NCBI GenBank assembly: GCA_019120125.1
Contig: DWVR01000068.1
Coordinates: 22,323-86,322, forward strand
Direction of reading: 5' to 3'
DNA: 64,000 nt
Source: Candidatus Phocaeicola excrementigallinarum
GTDB taxonomy: Bacteria; Bacteroidota; Bacteroidia; Bacteroidales; Bacteroidaceae
Made by a program: the position numbers and the translations under genes
The notes under the pieces: generated by a model
Told to the model about the DNA's origin: nothing
The model's input: the letters and a program-made list of their open reading frames with translations, nothing else
Databases searched by the model: none
Shown here: positions 51,260 through 58,543 of the stretch, piece after piece
Layout: every line of letters starts with the position of its first letter
Position numbering within the stretch: the first letter of the stretch is position 1

Positions 51260-54236
51260 ACGCCGACAATCCTGCTATTTCCTCACCTTCCGCCTTACGT
51301 TTCAATAACGGAATCAAGTCCGCCATCAATGCCAGTTCTTTCTTGGAACGGGCTTTCCATCCCAGATTGAGCGGGGCAAGCAAATCGTTCAACTTCCCGG
51401 CATCAAAAATCTTGCGTTCCATGATGCTGTCGATAAACTCATTCAGAGATTCAGAGGTAATTCCGTACTTTTGGGCAATCGAGTCTACTTCCTTCGCATA
51501 TCTTTCCGCCTTGAAAAGGTTGTAGTCTTCTTTGATTTCCTGTACTGTCTTGCCGTTTACTTCTTTCAGATTATTGATGTAAGCGATGATGTCCTCGCGT
51601 TCATCCATCAGGTCAGAGTTCGACAGAACAATATTGACCAACTGCTCACGTGTCATCCTTGTTTTGCCTCCATTCCCACCATATTGCTTGGCTATGAGGT
51701 CCATAATATAGTCATAATCAATCATGGCTGAGGCGAACAGGACAAATTCAAAGTCCAAGCCCTCCACCTCAGGAGAAACAGATTCCGAGCTTTTTTCCCG
51801 TTTGCTTTTCAAACTGTAGGCCAAGTTCAAATAAGCGCCCCGGAAAGCGAGAAGATCATCGTCCGTAAAGCCATAGTCGGGTTGGGAATCCGACAATCCG
51901 GACACGGCTGCTTCATCTGTAAAGTCGACATATTGATTGAGTTGCGTCTTGTAGCGCTGCACCTCTTTGAAGCAATTGATGAAACCTACTTTTGCTTCGT
52001 CTCCTTGCAGGTTGGCCACTTCGGACGCATTGAACTCCAGATTGTACGACTGCATGAATTTCCGCAATCCGGCCACTGCTGCCTTGTATTTTTCCTGAAT
52101 GCTTGAGGCCGGTTCCACCAACCATATCCGTTTTGCCTCATCTTTGTTTTTCCCTGAAAACAAGGCGATGGCTTCGTCTACGGCATCCTGTTGCCCACGG
52201 AAGTCCAGGATGTTTCCGTATGGTTTTGTGTCGTTCAGAGTGCGGTTGGTACGGGAGAAAGCCTGTATCAGATGATGATAAGTCAGTTTCTTGTCCACAT
52301 ACAACGTGTTTAAGAACTGCGAGTCGAATCCAGTCAGTAGCATATCCACTACGATGGTAATATCTATTTTGTTCGCATGGGGATAGTCTTTGTTGCTGTA
52401 TTTCTGGTTTTTGATCCGTTCCTGAATGTCCTGGTAATATCCGTCAAAATCTTCAACGACATGATTGGTGCCATATTGCCGGTTATAATCGGCAATAATC
52501 TCCTTCAGAGCCTGTTTCTTTTTTTCAGGCTCCTGCTCGTTGTCTATTCTTTCCTGCTGCAAATCCTCCTGCATCTGCTTGATGTCAGGATTTCCTTCGG
52601 AGGGCGGAGAGAATACACAGGCCACGTTCAACGGCTCGAACGATCCGTCCTCCAATTTGTGCTGTTCCTGTATTTGCTTGAACAAATGATAATATCTGAT
52701 GGCGTCATTGATGGACGAGGTGGCAAGAATGGCATTGAAACGTCTTTCGTTGGTAGCTGCGTTGTGTTTGGACAGAATTGTCTCAACGACAGCCTGCTTC
52801 TTGATGCTGCCGTCCGCCTTCCGTGGGTTGTCCTCATTCGGCTTGAAATAATCCACATGAAAACGAAGCACATTTCTGTCATCAATGGCTTCTGTGATGG
52901 TGTAGGCATGCAGTTGCTTCTCAAAAATATCTTTGGTTGTCTTATAGGACGCGGTTTCACCATTGACTTTCGTATAAGTGGCGTTCGTGTCAAAGATAGG
53001 TGTTCCCGTGAAACCGAAAAGCTGTGCGTTGGGGAAAAACTCCTTAATGGCCTTGTGGTTGTCTCCAAACTGGGAGCGATGGCATTCATCGAATATAAAG
53101 ACCATGCGGCTGTCTTGCAACGGCATCAGCTGTTCCTTATACTTATTCCGGTTGCTGGGGTCTAAGGCAATGCCTAATTTCTGGATGGTGGTGACAATCA
53201 CTTTGTCCGCATAATCGGTAGACAGCATCCGGCGTACCAATGTGCCTGTATTCGTATTCTCTTCCACACAATTCTCCTGGAAACGGTTGAATTCCAGCCG
53301 TGTCTGGCGGTCAAGGTCTTTGCGGTCTACCACAAACAGGCATTTTTCTATATCCGGATTATTTTTCAATAGGGTAGAGGCTTTAAAGGAAGTCAAGGTC
53401 TTGCCACTTCCTGTCGTATGCCAGACATAGCCGTTCCCCCGATTTTCTTCAATGCATCTCACAATGGCTTTTACCGCATAAATCTGATAGGGGCGCATAA
53501 TCAGCAGTTTCTGTTCGCTGGCTATCAGTATCATATAACGGCTGATCATTTCACCTAAATGACATTTGGGAAGGAATTGTTCGGCAAAAGAATCCAGACA
53601 GTCTACTTTTCTGTTGTCTTCTCTTGCCCATTTATAGACAGGCAAGAACTGTTCTTCTGCATTGAAATTGAAATGCTGGAGATTGTTGTTGGCAAAATAA
53701 TAGGTGTTCGAGTAATTGCTGACAATAAACAACTGCATAAAGCATAGCAAGGTGTTGGAGTATCCATTGCCGGAATCGTTCTTATAATCTATAATCTGCT
53801 GCATGGCACGGCGTGGACTTACATCCAAGGTCTTCAGCTCCACTTGCACAACAGGCAACCCGTTGACAAGCAGAATCACATCATAACGCTGGAAACTGTT
53901 TCTGGTGTTTATCCGCAACTGATTGACTACCTCATATTCATTCTTGCACCAGTCTTTGATGTTGACCAGGGTATATTGCAGAGGAGTGCCGTCCTCACGT
54001 ATGAACGTATTCATCTCGCGCAGACGTTTGGACGAAGCGAAGACATCCGAATCGGTTATTTCCTCTAGCAGGCGGTTGAACTCGGAATCGGAAAGGTTGA
54101 CGCGGTTGAGCCGCTCAAACTTCTTGCGGAAATTTTGTTCCAAGGTGGCTCTGTCACAAATATCCGGCCGGTATATGTATTTCAACTCTATCAGTTTGTT
54201 GATAAAGCTTTCTTCTATTTGCTTTTCCCTAATCAT
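51249..54236 (-). CDS. hsdR: type I restriction endonuclease subunit
   Basis: A 995-residue motor-nuclease. The N-terminal PD-(D/E)xK nuclease is seen in YDVILLVNGLPVVQVELKT (Asp119 and Glu133/Lys135). The SF2 helicase has Walker A HTTGSGKTLTS, DECH in FIFDECHRSQFG, and TGTPIF; motif VI is QAFSRTNR. The C-terminal helical domain contacts the methylase core. First gene of the hsdR-hsdS-prrC-hsdM transcript, with its own -7 element. Confidence 0.97.
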   Translation of the reverse strand: MIREKQIEESFINKLIELKYIYRPDICDRATLEQNFRKKFERLNRVNLSDSEFNRLLEEITDSDVFASSKRLREMNTFIREDGTPLQYTLVNIKDWCKNEYEVVNQLRINTRNSFQRYDVILLVNGLPVVQVELKTLDVSPRRAMQQIIDYKNDSGNGYSNTLLCFMQLFIVSNYSNTYYFANNNLQHFNFNAEEQFLPVYKWAREDNRKVDCLDSFAEQFLPKCHLGEMISRYMILIASEQKLLIMRPYQIYAVKAIVRCIEENRGNGYVWHTTGSGKTLTSFKASTLLKNNPDIEKCLFVVDRKDLDRQTRLEFNRFQENCVEENTNTGTLVRRMLSTDYADKVIVTTIQKLGIALDPSNRNKYKEQLMPLQDSRMVFIFDECHRSQFGDNHKAIKEFFPNAQLFGFTGTPIFDTNATYTKVNGETASYKTTKDIFEKQLHAYTITEAIDDRNVLRFHVDYFKPNEDNPRKADGSIKKQAVVETILSKHNAATNERRFNAILATSSINDAIRYYHLFKQIQEQHKLEDGSFEPLNVACVFSPPSEGNPDIKQMQEDLQQERIDNEQEPEKKKQALKEIIADYNRQYGTNHVVEDFDGYYQDIQERIKNQKYSNKDYPHANKIDITIVVDMLLTGFDSQFLNTLYVDKKLTYHHLIQAFSRTNRTLNDTKPYGNILDFRGQQDAVDEAIALFSGKNKDEAKRIWLVEPASSIQEKYKAAVAGLRKFMQSYNLEFNASEVANLQGDEAKVGFINCFKEVQRYKTQLNQYVDFTDEAAVSGLSDSQPDYGFTDDDLLAFRGAYLNLAYSLKSKREKSSESVSPEVEGLDFEFVLFASAMIDYDYIMDLIAKQYGGNGGKTRMTREQLVNIVLSNSDLMDEREDIIAYINNLKEVNGKTVQEIKEDYNLFKAERYAKEVDSIAQKYGITSESLNEFIDSIMERKIFDAGKLNDLLAPLNLGWKARSKKELALMADLIPLLKRKAEGEEIAGLSAYEE

Positions 54237-54269
54237 ACTCTATTGGATATCTATCTTGGTTTTATTCTA

Positions 54270-54277
54270 CAAAGATA
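54270..54277 (-). promoter_or_regulatory. -7 element for the hsd operon
   Basis: Minus-strand TATCTTTG matches TAnnTTTG, 34 bases before the hsdR ATG. A CAAA (TTTG) lies 15 bases further, shorter than the usual 19. Confidence 0.5.
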
Positions 54278-54451
54278 CGAAATGTCATGCTGCAAAAAGA
54301 GAAAAGCGGAAGAAAACTCTTTCGCTTTTCTCAAACTCATCCTGACCCTTATGAGAGGGCGGCGGATACTGTCCGAAAAAACAAGTCCGTTGTTGGCAAC
54401 CTCCGATTCAAATTTCCTGCCGGATTCATCTGTGGAACGGAAAAATATCCG

Positions 54452-54459
54452 TAATTTTG
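54452..54459 (+). promoter_or_regulatory. -7 element for the RyR gene pair
   Basis: TAATTTTG matches TAnnTTTG, 58 bases before the ATG at 54517. A second match, TAACTTTG at 54496-54503, is too close to the ATG for a normal leader unless the start is near-leaderless. Confidence 0.45.
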
Positions 54460-54516
54460 TATCGGGTAGTTCTTATCCCGAACTCACGTATACAATAACT
54501 TTGAACTGATTGCAAT

Positions 54517-54810
54517 ATGAAATTTAACCCGTCACCGATCCGGACCGATGATGTCGAACTGTCAGAAGATTTGATACAGTTGTCTGAATGTATAGCTGAG
54601 AATGTCCATAATGTATGGGCTTCATCCCGTATGGCGGAGGGATGGACTTGGGGGAAAGAAAGAAATGACGCGTTGAGGCGGCATCCTTGTCTGGTTCCTT
54701 ATGGTGAGCTGCCTGAATCAGAGAAGGACTACGACAGGAATACGGCTCTTGAGACTCTCAAGCTGATCCAGAAATTAGGCTTTGCCATCATAAAAAAGGA
54801 AAAGCCATGA
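54517..54810 (+). CDS. stand-alone RyR-domain protein
   Basis: A 97-residue protein that is almost entirely one RyR domain (the repeat first seen in ryanodine receptors): ECIAENVHNVWASSRMAEGW, then GKERNDALRRHPCLVPYGELPESEKDYDR (key residues W34, W42, HPCLVPY). In animals the domain is a ligand/contact module; in prokaryotes it is found with channel, ATPase or signalling domains of conflict-type systems. Its stop overlaps the next start as ATGA, so the two proteins are made together, and the second ends in another RyR domain. Confidence 0.88.
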   Translation: MKFNPSPIRTDDVELSEDLIQLSECIAENVHNVWASSRMAEGWTWGKERNDALRRHPCLVPYGELPESEKDYDRNTALETLKLIQKLGFAIIKKEKP

Positions 54811-56837
54811 AACGGATGTTCGGACGGATAATGGAATTGTTCTCTCAGGAATCCATCGACAGAACCATATCAGGTGGAATCTGCGGGCAGTTCAAGTTGC
54901 TTGCCAGGATTATATTAAGCATTTTAGCCATCATCTTCATACTTATATTATGCCTTAATCTACAAGTCTGCGATGACGGCACAATCATGGAGCGGCTTTG
55001 GGTTGTTTACAATAACTTCATTGATCCGGGCAACCTTGCCACTCAAACAGGTTTTGCCAATCGGTTTGCCATGGCTATAACCGGTTTGTTGGGGTCTGTA
55101 CTGCTCGGCGGCATTTTCATTTCGATGTGTTCAAACATCATGGAACGGAGGGTCGACGCCATACGCTCCGGCAAGGTCTGTTATAAGTCGGTAAAGGATC
55201 ATTATGTCATTATCGGATGCAGCAATATCACTGTGAGTCTTATAAAGGACCTTCATAAAGAAAGTCCTGATACCAGGATCCTTGTCATGAGCGGCAAGGA
55301 GAGTGAGGCCGTACGCCATAAGCTGCAGGCACAATTGGATAAAGACGAGGAGCGGAATGTTTATATATATTTCGGAAATATTGATTCGATAGAGGAGCTT
55401 GGAAGGTTGAATGTCGGTCAGGCAAAGGAGGTCTACATACTCGGTGACGAAGGTGATTATGGTAGGGACTCAAAGAACATACAGTGTGTGCATAGCATAA
55501 GCACATTGAAGGGAAAGGTTGTCTGCGGCAATGAGCTTCCTGTTTATACTCAGTTTGACAGGTTGTCCGCATACAGTGTTATCCAGAAGTTTGATATAAT
55601 GAATGTCGGTGGAACCAGGGAGCCTGGTTCGGACAAGGTTCCAAGCAATATCTATTTCCGGCCTTTCAATCTGTATGAGAACTGGGCGCGGCGCTTGTGG
55701 GGCCTATACGCCGTTGATGACGAATATGATTCTCTTGACTATGATCCCATCTGCTTTCAGGCGGACGGCAGCATGAAGAATGCTGATAAATATGTGCATC
55801 TCGTCATTGTCGGTTTCAGCAATATGGGCCAGGCTTTATTGCTGCAGGCATTGAGGGTATGTCATTATGCCAATTACGATGAGTCGATGGACAGTGAGTC
55901 GCGCGTCAGGACTATAGTTACGGTTGTGGATAAGAACATTGGTGAGTTGAAGGAACATTTTAAGTCACAATATCCGTACTTGGACGAGCAGGTTGACGAT
56001 ATACGGATAAACTATCTTGAAGAAAACATTACTGGTTCTTCCATGAGGAAGGATCTGGCAGACTGGTCAGAGGACCCTGAACAGCTGTTGACTGTCGCCT
56101 TGTGCATCAGTGATCCGGATGGGTGTATCAGTCTTGGCCTGAATCTGCCGCGGGAGGTGTATGAGAGTGACGCGAGGGTGCTGATAAGGCAGGAGATGCA
56201 GACGGACCTTGGTCAGATCATACATAGGGATAAGGGAAGATACAGGAATGTCAAGGTGTTTGGCATGCTTGAGGACTGTATCTCAAAAGACATGTTGCGT
56301 GATGAGATGGCCGCCTATATAAATCAGGAATATGAAGACATGTTCAAATCAGATGGCCAGAAAGAATATATAAAGCCCTTATACCATCACAAGCTGGATG
56401 ACAACCGGGAAGAACTGGAAAAAGAAGTGGCAAGGGCACGTGTGAGCTGGATAAATCTTGAAGAGAATATGCGTTGGGCTAATCGTTATCAGGTGGACTC
56501 GTTCCGGACTTTTCTGGGCACACTGGGCCTTAAGGTTGTCCGGAAACAGGATGACAGGCAGAATGGAATGACTCCGGATGAATTCAATAAGTCTTTAGGT
56601 GACAAGAAACTGACGGTCCTCATGCGTATGGAGAAACGTCGGTGGAATGCGGAGCGCACTATCGAAGGCTGGAAGTATGGAGCGGTGAAAGATGATGTCT
56701 ATCGTGTCCATCCGTTGATTGTCCCTTATGGCAGATTGTCTGAAGAGGAGAAGGCCAAGGACAAGCAAGTTATCGTTGCCCTTCCTTATCTTATTTCTTT
56801 GGCCGGATACAAGATCGTCCCTTCAGGCATTTCATAG
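54807..56837 (+). CDS. two-helix RCK channel-like protein with C-terminal RyR domain
   Basis: A 676-residue membrane protein. Helices at about 31-52 and 87-108 flank a loop containing DPGNLATQTGFANR, reminiscent of the CASTOR/POLLUX type of ion channel filter region. Two Rossmann RCK/TrkA-N-like domains follow (YVIIGCSNITVSLI from about 132; VIVGFSNMGQALL from about 336). The last 70 residues are a RyR domain (RRWNAERTIEGW, HPLIVPYGRLSEEEKAKD). The RyR and RCK parts could bind a nucleotide or other ligand and gate ion flow; the small RyR protein may be a regulator. Placement beside the restriction island suggests a defence role. Channel activity is inferred. Confidence 0.72.
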   Translation: MKRMFGRIMELFSQESIDRTISGGICGQFKLLARIILSILAIIFILILCLNLQVCDDGTIMERLWVVYNNFIDPGNLATQTGFANRFAMAITGLLGSVLLGGIFISMCSNIMERRVDAIRSGKVCYKSVKDHYVIIGCSNITVSLIKDLHKESPDTRILVMSGKESEAVRHKLQAQLDKDEERNVYIYFGNIDSIEELGRLNVGQAKEVYILGDEGDYGRDSKNIQCVHSISTLKGKVVCGNELPVYTQFDRLSAYSVIQKFDIMNVGGTREPGSDKVPSNIYFRPFNLYENWARRLWGLYAVDDEYDSLDYDPICFQADGSMKNADKYVHLVIVGFSNMGQALLLQALRVCHYANYDESMDSESRVRTIVTVVDKNIGELKEHFKSQYPYLDEQVDDIRINYLEENITGSSMRKDLADWSEDPEQLLTVALCISDPDGCISLGLNLPREVYESDARVLIRQEMQTDLGQIIHRDKGRYRNVKVFGMLEDCISKDMLRDEMAAYINQEYEDMFKSDGQKEYIKPLYHHKLDDNREELEKEVARARVSWINLEENMRWANRYQVDSFRTFLGTLGLKVVRKQDDRQNGMTPDEFNKSLGDKKLTVLMRMEKRRWNAERTIEGWKYGAVKDDVYRVHPLIVPYGRLSEEEKAKDKQVIVALPYLISLAGYKIVPSGIS

Positions 56838-56897
56838 TGGTTTTGGAAATTTCCCGTATTTTTTATGTTCTCTGTCGGAAAACTCCCGTTTTTTCAT

Positions 56898-56905
56898 TAA
56901 GTTTG
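56898..56905 (+). promoter_or_regulatory. -7 element for the CBM9-like gene
   Basis: TAAGTTTG matches TAnnTTTG, 73 bases before the ATG at 56979. Confidence 0.4.
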
Positions 56906-56978
56906 CAGTATCCTGCTGAGAAGGAATCCATGCGTGCGCAAGTGCGTTTATCATAAAACTTAATATCCATAAAATGTA

Positions 56979-57641
56979 ATGAAAACAATGTATATCTCGA
57001 AGATTGTTCCGGAAGCGGGACAGCTTGAAGGGGCGGAGCAGATTCCGTCCTTATTGGATGCGGCTCATATTCCTTTCGAATACATACGCTGTGTGAACTG
57101 GAAGGATTATCCTTACTGCCCTGATGTGAGGTTCCGTACGGCACATACGGGCGACAGTGTATTGCTGGAGTACCGTGTGAAAGAAGCCAGCGTGCGTGCT
57201 GTCGCTGATACGGACAACGGAAGGGTATGGGAAGACTCTTGTTGTGAGTTCTTTTTCCAGGGTCCGGGGGATAAGGATGAATATTATAATTTTGAGTGCA
57301 ATTGCGGAGAATCTCTGCTGATTGGTTACGGACGCAGAGGGGAGCGTGAGCGTGCGCCGCTGGAAGTGACACGGGCGGTGCAGCGTTGGAGTTCGTTGGG
57401 TAAGGCTCCTTTTGAAGAACGGATGGGGGAGTGCGAGTGGCAACTTGCTTTGCGCATTCCGGTAACGGCGTTTTTCCGTCATCAGATTGATTGCCTCGAC
57501 GGGTTGGCCACTCGCGCTAACTTCTATAAATGTGGTGACAAGCTGACTACTCCACATTTCCTTTCGTGGAATCCTATCAATCTTCCGGAGCCTTGTTTCC
57601 ATTGTCCGGAATTCTTCGGACTGATCCGTTTCAATGACTGA
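56979..57641 (+). CDS. CBM9-like carbohydrate-binding protein
   Basis: A 220-residue protein without signal peptide, of the family-9-like carbohydrate-binding/DOMON type found widely in Bacteroidales: VRFRTAHTGDSVLLEYRV, then GRVWEDSCCEFFFQGP and NFECNCGE, and the C-terminal THFLSWNPI-like TPHFLSWNPINLPEPCFH (key motif SWNP). Without a signal it may act in the cytoplasm or be a relic. It has its own promoter and is probably monocistronic. Confidence 0.75.
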   Translation: MKTMYISKIVPEAGQLEGAEQIPSLLDAAHIPFEYIRCVNWKDYPYCPDVRFRTAHTGDSVLLEYRVKEASVRAVADTDNGRVWEDSCCEFFFQGPGDKDEYYNFECNCGESLLIGYGRRGERERAPLEVTRAVQRWSSLGKAPFEERMGECEWQLALRIPVTAFFRHQIDCLDGLATRANFYKCGDKLTTPHFLSWNPINLPEPCFHCPEFFGLIRFND

Positions 57642-57783
57642 CGGATTGTTTGGAGCTTAGAGGACTGATATAAAGAAAGGGGCAGTGTCAAGATAAAAAT
57701 CAATTTTCATTTTGACATTGCCTTTGTTTTTTGTCGATGCACGTTTATGGGAGAGACTCGTGGAAAGTAATTATAGTTTGAAA

Positions 57784-58320
57784 ATGGATTTTATGAATGA
57801 TATGAAGAATCCGATACGGATAGTTATAGGCGACATCACCAGACTGAGTGTAGATGTGATTGTCAACGCTGCCAATAACTCGTTGCTTGGCGGCGGTGGA
57901 GTGGATGGTGCCATTCATCGGGCGGCGGGGAAAGGATTGTTGGAAGAGTGCCGCACCCTGGGCGGTTGTCAGACAGGTGAGAGTAAAATGACAGACGCGT
58001 ATGGTTTACCGTGCAAGAAAGTCATCCATACAGTGGGACCAGTATGGCGTGGAGGCGGACATGATGAGGCTGGATTGTTGGCCTCATGTTATGATACCGC
58101 GCTGAAATTGGCTGAAGAGAACAATTTGTCCAGCATTGCTTTTCCTTGCATCAGTACGGGCGTGTATGGCTATCCGCATAAAGAGGCGGCACAAATAGCT
58201 CTCAACACAATCTGCAGGCATATAGAAAGCGGCGGTTATAAAGGCAGTGTCATTCTTTGCTGTTTCTTGAAAGAGGATGCGGATATTTATGAGGAATTAC
58301 TGAAAACCATCAATCTGTAG
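57784..58320 (+). CDS. macro-domain ADP-ribose hydrolase
   Basis: A 178-residue macro domain: [21 protein letters not shown] (key [12 protein letters not shown]), [22 protein letters not shown] and [10 protein letters not shown]. This is the MacroD/YmdB class that removes ADP-ribose from proteins or O-acetyl-ADP-ribose. The ATG at 57784 is used; ATGs at 57793 and 57802 are also possible. The longer frame from 57712 has no support. A strong terminator follows, 28 bases after the stop. It could counter ADP-ribosylating toxins but nothing links it to one here. Confidence 0.92.
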   Translation: MDFMNDMKNPIRIVIGDITRLSVDVIVNAANNSLLGGGGVDGAIHRAAGKGLLEECRTLGGCQTGESKMTDAYGLPCKKVIHTVGPVWRGGGHDEAGLLASCYDTALKLAEENNLSSIAFPCISTGVYGYPHKEAAQIALNTICRHIESGGYKGSVILCCFLKEDADIYEELLKTINL

Positions 58321-58348
58321 TTCTTCTGCCGTGAAGACAAAGACCATA

Positions 58349-58393
58349 AAATAGGCTGCAATGCCTGTCATACACAGGGCATTGCAGCCTATT
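58349..58393. terminator. bidirectional hairpin terminator
   Basis: AAATAGGCTGCAATGCC pairs perfectly with GGCATTGCAGCCTATTT (17 bp) around a 12-base loop. T-rich sequence follows on both strands, so it can end the macro-domain gene and the now truncated minus-strand gene at 58413. Confidence 0.9.
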
Positions 58394-58412
58394 TCTTGAT
58401 TATGTCCAAGTA

Positions 58413-58472
58413 TTATTTGGCATCCTCAATAGCTGCCTGCGCCTCTTTAATACTTTTCTGACTAACAATGCG
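58413..58472 (-). pseudogene. orphan 19-codon 3' tail of a lost minus-strand gene
   Basis: Directly behind the bidirectional terminator a minus-strand frame ends KSIKEAQAAIEDAK and a stop, in the codon style of the left part of the window. Nineteen codons upstream the frame is broken by a stop, and from there the sequence belongs to the ppdK region. The parent gene is not recognised; AQAAIE also occurs at the end of PpdK, probably by chance. Confidence 0.4.
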
Positions 58473-58543
58473 TTAGAAAGTTTTCGTATGTGATTTGTAT
58501 GCGTTTAAGGGCGTTTGCGTGAGGTTCTTGTCTCAAATGTATC

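Noticed and set aside
51093..53165. Several plus-strand open frames over hsdR/hsdS
   Set aside because: Shadows of the restriction genes, Phe/Leu-rich and without motifs.
42971..56837. Prophage or integrative element
   Set aside because: No integrase, terminase, capsid, relaxase or conjugation genes, and no direct-repeat attachment sites were seen around the island.
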